A DNA stretch of 64,000 nucleotides from Bacteroidales bacterium UBA4360. Lineage in GTDB: Bacteria > Bacteroidota > Bacteroidia > Bacteroidales > UBA932. A model generated the notes under the pieces. It saw only the letters and a list, made by a program, of their open reading frames with translations. It was not told the DNA's origin and made no database searches. Positions within the stretch are counted from its first letter, which is position 1. Every line of letters begins with the position of its first letter. This document shows positions 16,201-24,815 of this stretch, piece by piece. The position numbers were made by a program, and so were the translations under genes. Where the stretch lies: positions 568 to 64,567 of the forward strand of contig DGSO01000001.1 in NCBI GenBank assembly GCA_002393945.1, given 5' to 3'.

Positions 16201-18202
16201 CGCTGTTCTTATTCAGGCGCGGAATGGTCATGGCCTCGATGTGAAGCGGGTCGTAGACGCCGACCTCGGCCACATCCAGAGGTGTTCCATTTTCAGATAT
16301 CTCCACCTTCCAGTCGTCGTCATAATCCCACACATTCACCAGAATCACATTATCACCGTAACTCTGGATATGGTCGTAGTACTTTTTATAGCCCGATTCT
16401 GTTGAACGGTCTTCGGAGATTACTTCCTTCACCTTGTTCATGTCATAGGCGCGGAACTGGTATTCGCGGGGCTGGAGGGCGGCCTGGTAATAGTGCGTGC
16501 AGTCCGTACCCTTCACATCCCAGACAGTAAATCCGCCGGGAGCTCCGTCCTGGGCGATGTGGATGCCGGGCGTATGATATCCGCTCCACCACCAGCTGGC
16601 GCAGATGGCGCCGCTGTTATGCTCCACGAAACTGGACGTCCAGTTCCTGTTGAAGATATTGTGCGTATGTCCGCTCAGGAACCTTACGTTGTAGCCGTTG
16701 AAGATTCCTATGAAGGTGTCAAGGTCTGCATCCTTGCCGTCCAGTTGCTCGTTCCAACTGAGGCCGGAAGGACGAGCCAGAGGCTCGTGGGCCGTCACAA
16801 AGATTGGAGTGCCCTTGTCTACGTATGAGAGATCCTTCCTGAGCCACTCCAGCTGCTCTGCAGTGAAGTTCTTGGCGTATTTGCTGCGGTTTTCCTCGCC
16901 GGCTTCAACGCCCGTGAAGTCCATGTTGTCCATAACGATGTAGTGGATCTGGCCCAGGTTGAAGGAATAGTAGTCCGGGGTAAGGTTCTCCGTGTATTTT
17001 ATGGCCTTGTCAAAGTCTCCGGCAACTTCCATCTCATTGTCATGGTTACCCATGGTGTGGAAGAAGGTGGTTGACGGGAAGTAGCTGTTCATGGTCTGGA
17101 TGTAATCCTCGAAACCGTAGTTGTTGGCAATCCAGTACATGTCCCAGGTCATGTCGCCAAGTGTGAGGGCATAGACCTTGCCGGGAGCCTCCTCGATGGT
17201 CTTGTTAATGAATCCGGCAACTTTCTCGAACTGGGCCAGGTCGTTTGTCCGGCGGGCGAGGTGTATGTCGCCGCATACAAGAAGGGTATAATTGTCGTTC
17301 TGGACCTTTTCAAGGGTGAAGTTCACCTCTTCCCTGGTATTCACATCGGCCTTCAGGGGCTCGTGGATCTTGGGAAGGAAGCCAAGGGCAGCGGGTTCGT
17401 AGCCGCTGGGGGTAATCATGAAGACATATCTCCATTTCTTGCCGGACTGCAGCTTGTAGTTACCCTGGGCATTGGTCTTCACTATCTCGATACCGTCGGA
17501 AATGAGGACGTCGGGAACGCCTGCGCCGTCGCAGGTAACCTGGCCGAATACATTATATTCAACATCCAGGGCTTCCTGCTGGATTGTGACGGTCTCGCTG
17601 CCGTAGGAGTTGGAGAAGACAATCTTGCCGCTGCGGGGGCTCTCATCGGTGTTTTCGCTAATTGCAAACTCGAAGATGTAGTCGATAAGGCCCTTGGTGG
17701 TTATATCGCTGATCCATCCCTGAGCATCCTGGGCGATTGCAGCACTTACGCTGGAATTCGCCTTGGCCGTGATGGTTACTACGCCGCCCTGTGCGCTCAC
17801 GGGAATTGTGGATTCCGTGAGCAGCAGGGCCCCTTTCTGCTTCTGTATCACCTCAATGGTCTTGCTGTCTTCCCCGCAGACGAGGGTTACCGTTGCGCTC
17901 CTGGGGGAGTAATCTGCGTTTGCACTTGCCGATACGGTGATGGCTGCGTCTCCTTTCTGGCCGCTGCGCGGTTCCACGGAGAGCCAGCCTTCGCTGGAGG
18001 AGGCGCTCCACTCCAGAGTGGCGGAGAACGCTATCTGCTTTGAGTCTCCTTCATCGGAGAGAACGACACTTCCTGTTGTCTTGACTGTGATTTGTCCCTT
18101 TACCGGTTCGGGTTCGGGTTCAGTCTCTTTGCAGCCCCAAAGAGCAAGGAGGGGAAGAGAAACAAGCGAAAACAAAATCGCCTTGAAACTTAATCTGCCC
18201 AT
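13223..18202 (-). CDS. Giant multidomain lipoprotein: BACON x2, calcineurin-type phosphoesterase, two FN3-LAEDF modules, SGNH esterase
   Basis: This encodes 1,659 residues. A signal peptide with lipobox (LLALWGC) and an EPEPEP linker precede two BACON domains (about 33-210). A MetallophosN-like domain is followed by a metallophosphoesterase core (about 300-560) with CGDIHL, LGDMTWD, MGNHDNE, VTAHEP and SGHTHN, and a MetallophosC-like domain runs to about 714. Two ~330-residue modules follow (about 724-1060 and 1065-1394), each an FN3-like part with CWGGKALRF or its equivalent and a jelly-roll-like part opening ILAEDF. The C-terminus (about 1395-1659) is an SGNH/GDSL hydrolase with IIGDSIS, FGGTNDYG and the Asp/His motif YDYAHPN. 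One surface-anchored chain thus combines a phosphoesterase and an esterase or acetylesterase. A 132-bp stretch of the BACON region is identical to the next giant gene. Confidence 0.88.
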   Translation of the reverse strand: MGRLSFKAILFSLVSLPLLALWGCKETEPEPEPVKGQITVKTTGSVVLSDEGDSKQIAFSATLEWSASSSEGWLSVEPRSGQKGDAAITVSASANADYSPRSATVTLVCGEDSKTIEVIQKQKGALLLTESTIPVSAQGGVVTITAKANSSVSAAIAQDAQGWISDITTKGLIDYIFEFAISENTDESPRSGKIVFSNSYGSETVTIQQEALDVEYNVFGQVTCDGAGVPDVLISDGIEIVKTNAQGNYKLQSGKKWRYVFMITPSGYEPAALGFLPKIHEPLKADVNTREEVNFTLEKVQNDNYTLLVCGDIHLARRTNDLAQFEKVAGFINKTIEEAPGKVYALTLGDMTWDMYWIANNYGFEDYIQTMNSYFPSTTFFHTMGNHDNEMEVAGDFDKAIKYTENLTPDYYSFNLGQIHYIVMDNMDFTGVEAGEENRSKYAKNFTAEQLEWLRKDLSYVDKGTPIFVTAHEPLARPSGLSWNEQLDGKDADLDTFIGIFNGYNVRFLSGHTHNIFNRNWTSSFVEHNSGAICASWWWSGYHTPGIHIAQDGAPGGFTVWDVKGTDCTHYYQAALQPREYQFRAYDMNKVKEVISEDRSTESGYKKYYDHIQSYGDNVILVNVWDYDDDWKVEISENGTPLDVAEVGVYDPLHIEAMTIPRLNKNSGTTTFSTAKWRHFFQATASAADTPVTVKVTDRYGNVYTEEMIRPKTFTVSEYKNEVQYNKPVAELVKASSSSLVFGWTCGGTAAEDAALPYKLEIFKDAACTDLALSFEVPAENSCWGGKALRFTFGSLQPATTYWFKVTNASNGDASDPVEGTTEAFTVVDPSTVTNAGVGDVILAEDFSEIGWGADMLANAAGFIPSGKPMDPLSGNYTDDDGYFQTYDNTSGRIYGEARVASDKRLYNWGFFGNSSVYAYAGYLRVGSSSSGARTHIVSPALSGIPEGMTATVDVTVTSSVYNSGADVAVFVNDHSSLTLALAPDQKESTEPKFSSSGGKYTGASLSKGYPLDTEVKSWTTKTIRIEGVNSNSCLIIGSYENIDTKNRFFLDDVKVQIVSLEKQAPISVEEVTSSSSTLIFTWTEGNGASADVANAYTATLYKDSACTQVDQSFDFPENLGAWKGKQPKYVFGGLMPSTDYWLKVYDTTNNLESNAVKATTDAFTIVQMPESITETGVALAEDFGEIRWDFDHITTAVGFRPSDNSSFANTGVKTSENNSGNNIFNGYHYSGGAELTFKSPTTALNNSRLKDWLSDTNVYLHPGYLKLGTSSSRGWILTPEFKIPDGKTATVTVTVTAARLNTSQDADWGVIVLSPELAKANPSAHTAAFDWPDENDQTLYQTINFSNTDWATKSVTGLVLRNGDRIAFGGKNGGSSSKGRAFISDLTVTVTAIEDGNRTTKVSIIGDSISTFKGWCDTSKGGAYYPKSDGDVTSVTDTWWHKLIYQKMSTGTYEKNISAGNTTIVQNTTGDSSLYWYGWDFGTRLQQLGIGNPDVVCIFGGTNDYGHTLYNSTTEELIEGVAMGAESFPEASKAKLNELLATADAATTVDAADALDGTTFCSAYIRLIQMIRARHPEAKIVCIIGDYLYYGMGDAVNLIAAHYSQDQVRAVDILGEFGYKANGSSGIPKYDYAHPNAAGMEKIASFVYEKVGAWIDQE
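17848..17979. repeat. 132-bp identical segment, copy A (BACON coding)
   Basis: Identical base for base to 22113-22244. Both encode the second half of the first BACON domain (RSGQKGDAAITVSASANADY and onward). Surrounding sequence has diverged, so this looks like recent gene conversion or duplication. Confidence 0.9.
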
Positions 18203-18213
18203 TATTCAATTAT

Positions 18214-21200
18214 TTAGATATTCTTAACAAGATAGTCAGGATACAGGTTGTCCTGTTCCATAACGTCGGTGCTGGTATAGCTATTTCCGTATGTATCTGT
18301 GGCGACAACTTTCACGGAGGCTGAAGGATTCTTCAGCGTGTACTTGTACATGTGGTGGCAGGTATCCATGAACCAGCTGTACGGGTTCAGGTTGTTGCCG
18401 GAGAAGCCCAGGCCAAGGACTCCGAGGTAAAAACCCGAAGTCCACCAGTCCTGTGAACTGTCCGCCCCCGTGGTCACCGTTGAATACATGCTATCGGACC
18501 TGTACTCGGTAACTTCAGGCATCAGTACGGCATCGCCGGAAAACACATCGTCCTCATAAACCTTTACGGTCCAGTACGGATCGGCATTGAAAACGTTTAT
18601 GAAGATCTCGGCAGAGGAATGTGGACTCTGGAAATAGATGTATTTGCCGCCGTATTTCAATCCGCCGCGATAGATGCGCATCTGGTAGTCGCGGGTATTC
18701 ATGCCTTTGTTCACACCTATATAGTATGAGTCGGCAATGTCTCCGCCATTGAATTCATAGACGGTGTAGCCGTTCGGGCAGCCGTCGGATGACAGGCTGG
18801 ACCACCACCAGGCACCGCATACCGACGTATGTACGTGCTCGTAGATACCTGTTCCTCCCACATTGGGATGCTTCTGCATATAGTGGGTATGTCCGGAGAA
18901 TATTTCGCAGCGGGAGAATTCTCCCAGCAGAGACAGCACCCGGGAAACGTTTTCCCCTTTCTGGCTGTCCGCTATGGGAATATGGACGCACATGATAATG
19001 GTTGCGCTCTTCGGGACATTGGCAAGGTCGGCCGAAAGCCAGTCGTACTGCTCGTCGGTAAATCCTCCGTGATAAGAAGACGCGTCGGTATTGCTGTCCC
19101 ATATAATGTCGCGCATGCACACCACGTGGACATTCCCGCGATTGAAGGAATAGTTGATGGGGCCGAAGCAGTCTTCGAAAGACCTCTGCGCCTTGAGGAA
19201 AAGAGTGCTGCTGGTAGCGTCGGTCTTGAGCTCCTGACCGGAACCGGAGTAGAAATAAGTGTAGTCGTGATTGCCGATTGTCTGAAATACAGGGCAATTG
19301 ATCTTTGCGCAATGACTGCGCATAATGTCCAGGGCCGGGGTAGTGTTCCTGCTGCCTGACGAATAGATTATGTCTCCAAGCGTTACGGCGTAGACGGGGA
19401 GCGAAGATGCCGAAATCTGGTCATTTACGGCCGGAACAGACTCGGCGATAAAGCGATCCACGTCCAGTGTCTTCTGCTTTCCGCGTTTGGAGTCGCTCGC
19501 CTGGGGATCGGCAAGTGCATAGAGAAGGAACTTGTCTTCGACAGCCTGCCGCTCCAGTGTGAAATCGTACGTCGCGCAACCTTTGATTTTGCGCTTGTAA
19601 AAATCGGGGCATCCGTTTGAATTCTTGGAAATGACCGCATCTGAAGGCAGGGAAATGTAGAAGTAACGGACATCGCTGTTGTTGGGAAGGGTATAATAAC
19701 CCTGGGAATCCGTAACCGTTACGTCAAAGCCATTGGATACGCTTATGCCCACGGCAGGAACTCCGTTGGAATACAGAACGTGCCCATCGACCTGGGTGTC
19801 ATCCTGGGTATTGCCGGTTTCATAGATGTCCGTCACGGTTACGCTTATATCGCTAATCTGGACACGGCCCTTGCTGGCATCGGCACCCTTCCTTCCGCCG
19901 AAGGCAATTCTGTCGCCGGCCTTGACCACCAGTCCGCTAACGCTCTTGGTGGCCCAGGAGTCGACATTGCTGAAGGTGAGGACCTGATACAGCTCGGGAT
20001 CTTCAACGTCGGGCCAATCGAAAGCAGCAGTATGGGCGCCGGGGTTGGCTTTGGCAAGTTCCGGAGTCAGAACTACCAGGCACCACTCGCTGTCTGCGCT
20101 GGTGTTGATACGTGCAGCGGTGACACTTACCGAAACTATTGCGGCCATTCCCTCCGGTACGGTGAATTCCGGCGTGAGAATCCAGCCTCTGGCGCTTGCT
20201 GTACCAAGTTTCAGATATCCGGGATGGATATAGACATTCGTGTCGGTGAGCCAATTTGCAAGACGGCTGTTGTTGATGGCAGTACCCTGGCCCTTGAAAG
20301 TCAACTCGCTGCTACCGCCGGGGCGGTGATAACCGCCGTATATGTATGAGCCGGATTTGTTTTCACTTGTCTTGACCCCGGTATTGGCGAAATTGCTGTT
20401 GTCTGAAGGACGGAAACCGACCGCGGTATTTATGAGGTCGAAATCCCAGCGCAACTCGCCGAAGTCTTCTGCAAGCACAACGCCTGCCCCTGTGATGGAT
20501 TCGGGCATCTGAACCGCCGTGAAGTCGTCCGTCGTTATTTTGACGGCTTGGGATTCTTTGCCGTTGGTGGTGTCCTTGACCTTGAACCAGTAATCGGTGG
20601 AAGGCTTGAGCCCGCCGAATGCGTACCTTGGCTGTTTGCTGTTCCACACGCCAAGGTTAGCGGGAAAATCGAAACTCTGGTCTACAACCGTGCAGTCGCT
20701 GTCTTTATAAAGGCTGGCGGTATATGCATTGGCAACATCGGCCGACGCGCTTTCTCCTTCGGTCCAGGTGAAGGCAGCCGTTGAAGATGTAGTAGCCAGC
20801 ACTCTGGCATCTATTTCGGGAGTATCTTCTATCGACACTATCCGGACTTTAACGTCATCTAGCCAGAAGCGGTTCTTGGTATCCACATTTTCATACGAAC
20901 CGATGACGAGGCAACTGTTGCTGTTTACGCCTTCGATGCGTACTGTCTTGGTCGTGAGTTGCTTGTATGGCTGATCAAGGGCGTATCCGTTTGAAAGCGA
21001 AACACCTGTGTATTTGCCGCCCTGGCTGGTGAATGCAGGGCTTGTGCTTTGGTCCATGTCAGGGGCGAGAGCCAGTTTGAGGGCGGTGCGGTCGTTCACG
21101 AATACGGCCACATCATTGTCGGGGCTGAGAGGACATGACGTCACAGTGACATCGACTGTGGCAATCTTACCATCCGGGATGCCCGACAAAGCGGGAGAAA

Positions 21201-22455
21201 CGATGTGGGTGCGGGCGCCGGAAGATGTAGTGCACACGCGCAGGTGGCCGTTATATGCATAAACGGCGCTATTGCCGAAGAATCCCCAGTAGTACAGGCG
21301 CTTGTCGTCCGTGACCTTGGTGTCGCCGTAAATACGACGCCCGGTGGAATTATATTCCACGAAATATCCGCTATGATCACTTGAGCCGATGACTGGTTCC
21401 AGCAACTTCGCAGAAGGGAAGAATCCAGACGCCAGATGCTCCTCGTCGGGACCCCATGCAACTTCACTGAAGTCTTCGGCAAGGATCAAGTCGCCAGCTC
21501 CGGCGCTTGTCACCTTTATGGGATCCACAATGGTGAATTCCGCGGTCTTGCCTTCTACTGGAGCCGACACGTCCCCGCTCTGGGAATTGGTAACCTTGAA
21601 CCAATAGGAACTTGCCGGCTGCAGGCCGCCGAAAACGAATCTGAGCGGGTTACCGCCCCAACAGGAGGCGCCTGCTGATATATTAAAGGAAACCTGCAGA
21701 TCGGTGCAGGCGGCATCCTTGAAAAGTTCCAGCTTATATGGCGCTGCAGCATCTTCTTCAACCGTTCCGCCGTTTGTCCAGCCGAAAACAAGGGAAGAAG
21801 AACTGCCGTATATGAATTCGGCGGGTATGGATATGCCGGCCTGCTCGATGGTAACGGTTTCGCTACCGTACTCGTTCGAGAAGACGATTTGGCCACTGCG
21901 GGCGCTTCTTTCGGTGTTCGCGCTCACTTCGAACTCGAAGATATAGTCGATGAGGCCCTTGGTGGTTATATCTTTAATCCACTGCCTGGCATCCTCGCCG
22001 ATGGCAACGCTTACGTTGGAATTCGCCTTCGCAGTGATGCGGACCGTGCCCCCCTCAGAGCCAACCTGAATGGTAGGCTCAGTGAGCAGGAGAGCCCCCT
22101 TCTGCTGCTGCGTCACCTCAATGGTCTTGCTGTCTTCCCCGCAGACGAGGGTTACCGTTGCGCTCCTGGGGGAGTAATCTGCGTTTGCACTTGCCGATAC
22201 GGTGATGGCTGCGTCTCCTTTCTGGCCGCTGCGCGGTTCCACGGTGAGCCAGCTTTCGCTTGAAGCGGCTGTCCACCCCAATGTGGCGGAGAAAGCAACC
22301 TGCTTGCTGTCCCCTTCGTCGGAAAGGACAACTGAACTTTCTGACTTGAGGGTAATCTTTCCCTCCACGGGCTGCGGTTTAGGTTCCGGCTCAGGTTCCT
22401 TGCAGGAGAATGTGAGCACTAACGGCAGTAAAAACAGGTACAGATACTTTTTCAT
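18214..22455 (-). CDS. Giant multidomain lipoprotein: BACON x2, two FN3-LAEDF modules, calcineurin-type phosphoesterase
   Basis: This encodes 1,413 residues from the ATG at 22455 (MKKYLYLFLLPLVLTFSC, a lipobox). A start further upstream at 22569 would put 38 odd residues before the signal peptide and is rejected. Order: EPEPKPQP linker, two BACON domains (about 35-205), two FN3-LAEDF modules (about 212-538 and 548-875), a MetallophosN-like carboxypeptidase-fold domain, then the phosphoesterase core with LADPQ in place of the usual GDxH, LGDIIY, IGNHDY, CVHIP and SGHTHY, and a MetallophosC-like end. It has the same parts as the neighbouring giant but with the phosphoesterase moved to the C-terminus and no SGNH domain. 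It follows the GH39-like gene with 2 bp between stop and start. Confidence 0.87.
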   Translation of the reverse strand: MKKYLYLFLLPLVLTFSCKEPEPEPKPQPVEGKITLKSESSVVLSDEGDSKQVAFSATLGWTAASSESWLTVEPRSGQKGDAAITVSASANADYSPRSATVTLVCGEDSKTIEVTQQQKGALLLTEPTIQVGSEGGTVRITAKANSNVSVAIGEDARQWIKDITTKGLIDYIFEFEVSANTERSARSGQIVFSNEYGSETVTIEQAGISIPAEFIYGSSSSLVFGWTNGGTVEEDAAAPYKLELFKDAACTDLQVSFNISAGASCWGGNPLRFVFGGLQPASSYWFKVTNSQSGDVSAPVEGKTAEFTIVDPIKVTSAGAGDLILAEDFSEVAWGPDEEHLASGFFPSAKLLEPVIGSSDHSGYFVEYNSTGRRIYGDTKVTDDKRLYYWGFFGNSAVYAYNGHLRVCTTSSGARTHIVSPALSGIPDGKIATVDVTVTSCPLSPDNDVAVFVNDRTALKLALAPDMDQSTSPAFTSQGGKYTGVSLSNGYALDQPYKQLTTKTVRIEGVNSNSCLVIGSYENVDTKNRFWLDDVKVRIVSIEDTPEIDARVLATTSSTAAFTWTEGESASADVANAYTASLYKDSDCTVVDQSFDFPANLGVWNSKQPRYAFGGLKPSTDYWFKVKDTTNGKESQAVKITTDDFTAVQMPESITGAGVVLAEDFGELRWDFDLINTAVGFRPSDNSNFANTGVKTSENKSGSYIYGGYHRPGGSSELTFKGQGTAINNSRLANWLTDTNVYIHPGYLKLGTASARGWILTPEFTVPEGMAAIVSVSVTAARINTSADSEWCLVVLTPELAKANPGAHTAAFDWPDVEDPELYQVLTFSNVDSWATKSVSGLVVKAGDRIAFGGRKGADASKGRVQISDISVTVTDIYETGNTQDDTQVDGHVLYSNGVPAVGISVSNGFDVTVTDSQGYYTLPNNSDVRYFYISLPSDAVISKNSNGCPDFYKRKIKGCATYDFTLERQAVEDKFLLYALADPQASDSKRGKQKTLDVDRFIAESVPAVNDQISASSLPVYAVTLGDIIYSSGSRNTTPALDIMRSHCAKINCPVFQTIGNHDYTYFYSGSGQELKTDATSSTLFLKAQRSFEDCFGPINYSFNRGNVHVVCMRDIIWDSNTDASSYHGGFTDEQYDWLSADLANVPKSATIIMCVHIPIADSQKGENVSRVLSLLGEFSRCEIFSGHTHYMQKHPNVGGTGIYEHVHTSVCGAWWWSSLSSDGCPNGYTVYEFNGGDIADSYYIGVNKGMNTRDYQMRIYRGGLKYGGKYIYFQSPHSSAEIFINVFNADPYWTVKVYEDDVFSGDAVLMPEVTEYRSDSMYSTVTTGADSSQDWWTSGFYLGVLGLGFSGNNLNPYSWFMDTCHHMYKYTLKNPSASVKVVATDTYGNSYTSTDVMEQDNLYPDYLVKNI
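22113..22244. repeat. 132-bp identical segment, copy B (BACON coding)
   Basis: The partner of 17848-17979, in the same orientation and 4,265 bp away. Confidence 0.9.
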
Positions 22456-22457
22456 AA

Positions 22458-23822
22458 TCAGTAAGTTATCCAAACAAAGGAATTGGGCTGCATCTTGAAG
22501 CTCAAAACGCCGTTTTCTGCCCCCACGGGAAGCCCGGAGAACAGAAAGTTCTTGTCTGTCATAAAGCACACGGCATTCTTGAGGTCTGAGCCTTCCACAC
22601 GGAGCTTGACATTCCGGGGCAGCACGTCGTTGAGGTCTGTGCCATAGCGGGCAATGAGCACCCCGCCGCGGCCGTCCGGTCCCTTTGCAGCGCAGGCATA
22701 GAAATCATCTGCCGATGCCTCCACCTCCACCGCCGTTCCCAACTTGCGCAACTGGGCCCAGCTGTAAAGCGCGTAAAAAGCCGGCCACGGGACTCCGTCA
22801 TACCTGTCGTAGGCATTGTTATAACGGGTATATTCCCTGAGGTCATAGAAGAAGAGCTTGTCAACGCTCTCTTTCTGCAGCGTACACATCACGGCGGCGG
22901 CGAATGCGCCTCCAAGAGAGGTCCTTCTGATGTCGTTTGAATAGGCTACTTTTGCCATGGACCAGCCTGTTACATAGTTCCACTCTCCAAGCTGCATCTC
23001 CATCCCTTTGTAACCATGACTGTCCAGAAGCTCCCGGAGTGTCCGTGTAATGCTCACCAGAAGACCGGGATCCACCGTGTATTGATGGTAGGTAAAGAAA
23101 TCCAGCGGGGCTTTACGGGCCTTGATGTACCTTAGGAAATCATCTGTCCACTCGTTGGACTTGTCCCCGCACGCTATGGCAGGACCGCCGAACTTGAGGG
23201 ACGGGAAGCATTTCTTGAGATGCTTTGAGCTTACGGCATATAGCTCGTAATACTGCTCCGGCGTACCGGCCCAGAAAAGAGCGATATTGGGTTCGTTCCA
23301 GATTTCCCAGTATTCGATACCGTAATGGTATCCGTCTGCCCAGCCTTCGTTGTAGTGACGGATGATGTGTTCGCAGATGACAGCCCATTTCTTGAAGTCC
23401 TTCGGAGGGACGGGGCCTATTGTCACGGGGCCGCTCTCGGCGCTTTGTCCAAGGCGGTACAGGATTTTAGTACCCGTCGCGACCACGGTTTTCATGTAGC
23501 GGTCGCTGTGGTGGAAGTTATAGTTCTCCGGCTTGGAAGGATCCTTGTCAAAGTCCGGGAATACAGCGTTCACATCCACGATTCCGCTGCCGTGGGGAAC
23601 CCGTTCCGCATCGTGTATGCGGGAAAACGGGCAGGCAAGTTCCTTCGCGTAGGGCACCCCGTTTTCCTTGTCGGCAGGGGCCCATGCGAAGTTGTTGGCT
23701 GCGTTCATCATCTTCACGGCTCCCGCTTCCTTTGCGGGGCGCACGGTGACATTGACGTCACCCTGCGCCCGCGCGGGAAGAACCGCGAACATTATAAACA
23801 AAGAAAATAGTATTATTTTCAT
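22458..23822 (-). CDS. GH39-like glycoside hydrolase (clan GH-A), secreted
   Basis: This encodes 454 residues with a signal peptide (cut near LPARAQG). A TIM-barrel enzyme is indicated by GIEYWEIWNEPN (the NE acid/base motif, near residue 176) and MEMQLGEWNY (a likely nucleophile Glu, near residue 281). The RIHD and YRLG segments fit the barrel strands of family 39, whose members are beta-xylosidases and iduronidases. Related GH-A families cannot be excluded. A C-terminal beta-sandwich (about 370-454) follows. It is in the middle of the phosphoesterase group, with gaps of 2 and 6 bp to its neighbours, so it is part of the same operon. Confidence 0.8.
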   Translation of the reverse strand: MKIILFSLFIMFAVLPARAQGDVNVTVRPAKEAGAVKMMNAANNFAWAPADKENGVPYAKELACPFSRIHDAERVPHGSGIVDVNAVFPDFDKDPSKPENYNFHHSDRYMKTVVATGTKILYRLGQSAESGPVTIGPVPPKDFKKWAVICEHIIRHYNEGWADGYHYGIEYWEIWNEPNIALFWAGTPEQYYELYAVSSKHLKKCFPSLKFGGPAIACGDKSNEWTDDFLRYIKARKAPLDFFTYHQYTVDPGLLVSITRTLRELLDSHGYKGMEMQLGEWNYVTGWSMAKVAYSNDIRRTSLGGAFAAAVMCTLQKESVDKLFFYDLREYTRYNNAYDRYDGVPWPAFYALYSWAQLRKLGTAVEVEASADDFYACAAKGPDGRGGVLIARYGTDLNDVLPRNVKLRVEGSDLKNAVCFMTDKNFLFSGLPVGAENGVLSFKMQPNSFVWITY

Positions 23823-23828
23823 ATGATT

Positions 23829-24815
23829 TTAGTTTATAGTTATCGTAGCAACAACGGGCAGATGGTCCGACGGACACCAGGCCTGTCCGTCAACTGTGTA
23901 TGTGACGACTATGGTCCGGTAGTCTGTGGCCGTACAGCCCCGTGTCATTATATGGTCAATTCTTCTTTCGGAGTGATTCCTGGTAAAAACATCCGCAGTA
24001 TAATAATAATTGGACGAACTGCCGCTCTGGGTGCCCCAGGTAGCTTCGATATTGCCGTCCGCCCAGTAGCCGATGAGCCTTCTGTAGGTGGCAGAGGTGG
24101 ACGATGATCCCAGCGCGCTGTTCATGTCGCCGGTGAGGATGGCGGGGGCGCTTCCGGCCTTGTGAGCCGCAAAAGCGTTCACCACGCCCGCCATATTGTA
24201 GGACCCGCCTTGCGAATTTGTAGGCAGATGCGTAACGAACAGCCAGAACTCCTTACGGCTGGCCTTGTGGGTCATACGCGCCCAGATGCAGGTTCGCGCA
24301 GGACTGCCCACCTTCTGGTAGGCAGATTCCGGCTTCACATACCACACGCCATCTTCTTCCTTCGAGAGCCAGACGTAGCCGGATTCTTCCAGTCTGAGCT
24401 TTGCGCTGTTGAAAGCAAAGCCGTTGGCATAGGAATAGGTAGCAGGGCCGGAGGAGTGGATGGAATTGGGCCATTCCAGACTCCATGAGAAGTCCTTGAT
24501 GGCCACGCAGGCACTTTTCAGGGAATACTTCCCGTTGCTGATGAACGTTTCGTCCAGCTCATTGAAGCCGATGATATCGGCCTTGGTTTCGATGATCGAA
24601 CGTGCCAGGGCCTTGCGGACAACTGGGTCATCCATAGACATTTCATCGCAGCGTCCCGAAGGCTTGAGCACGTTGCAGGTGGCCACCGTAAGGGTTACCG
24701 GGCCGGTCTCAATCTCTTCCGGCTCTTTCCCTCCCGGCTGGTCAACATTCCCCTTCCCGCAGGCGCAGAAAAGCACTTGCAGCAGAACGAATATGTAGAG
24801 AGCCTTCCTGGCCAT
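23829..24815 (-). CDS. Endonuclease/exonuclease/phosphatase (EEP) family lipoprotein
   Basis: This encodes 328 residues with a lipobox (VLFCAC) and a PGGKEPEE linker. The whole EEP catalytic set is present: CNVLKPSG strand, NELDE (metal-binding Glu), VTHLP (His), GDMNSA (Asp/Asn), RRIDHIM and CPSDHLPV. The family cleaves phosphodiester or phosphomonoester bonds (DNase I, sphingomyelinase, inositol phosphatases). The substrate cannot be read from the motifs. It shares close C-terminal similarity with the EEP part of the protein at 39570-41438, but lacks the fimbrillin-like N-terminus. Its ATG overlaps the TGA of the upstream GH28 gene. Confidence 0.88.
   Translation of the reverse strand: MARKALYIFVLLQVLFCACGKGNVDQPGGKEPEEIETGPVTLTVATCNVLKPSGRCDEMSMDDPVVRKALARSIIETKADIIGFNELDETFISNGKYSLKSACVAIKDFSWSLEWPNSIHSSGPATYSYANGFAFNSAKLRLEESGYVWLSKEEDGVWYVKPESAYQKVGSPARTCIWARMTHKASRKEFWLFVTHLPTNSQGGSYNMAGVVNAFAAHKAGSAPAILTGDMNSALGSSSTSATYRRLIGYWADGNIEATWGTQSGSSSNYYYTADVFTRNHSERRIDHIMTRGCTATDYRTIVVTYTVDGQAWCPSDHLPVVATITIN

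Noticed and set aside
22456..22569. Upstream start for the giant phosphoesterase at 22569
   Set aside because: It would add 38 residues before a clear lipoprotein signal peptide and lies wholly within the GH39-like gene.
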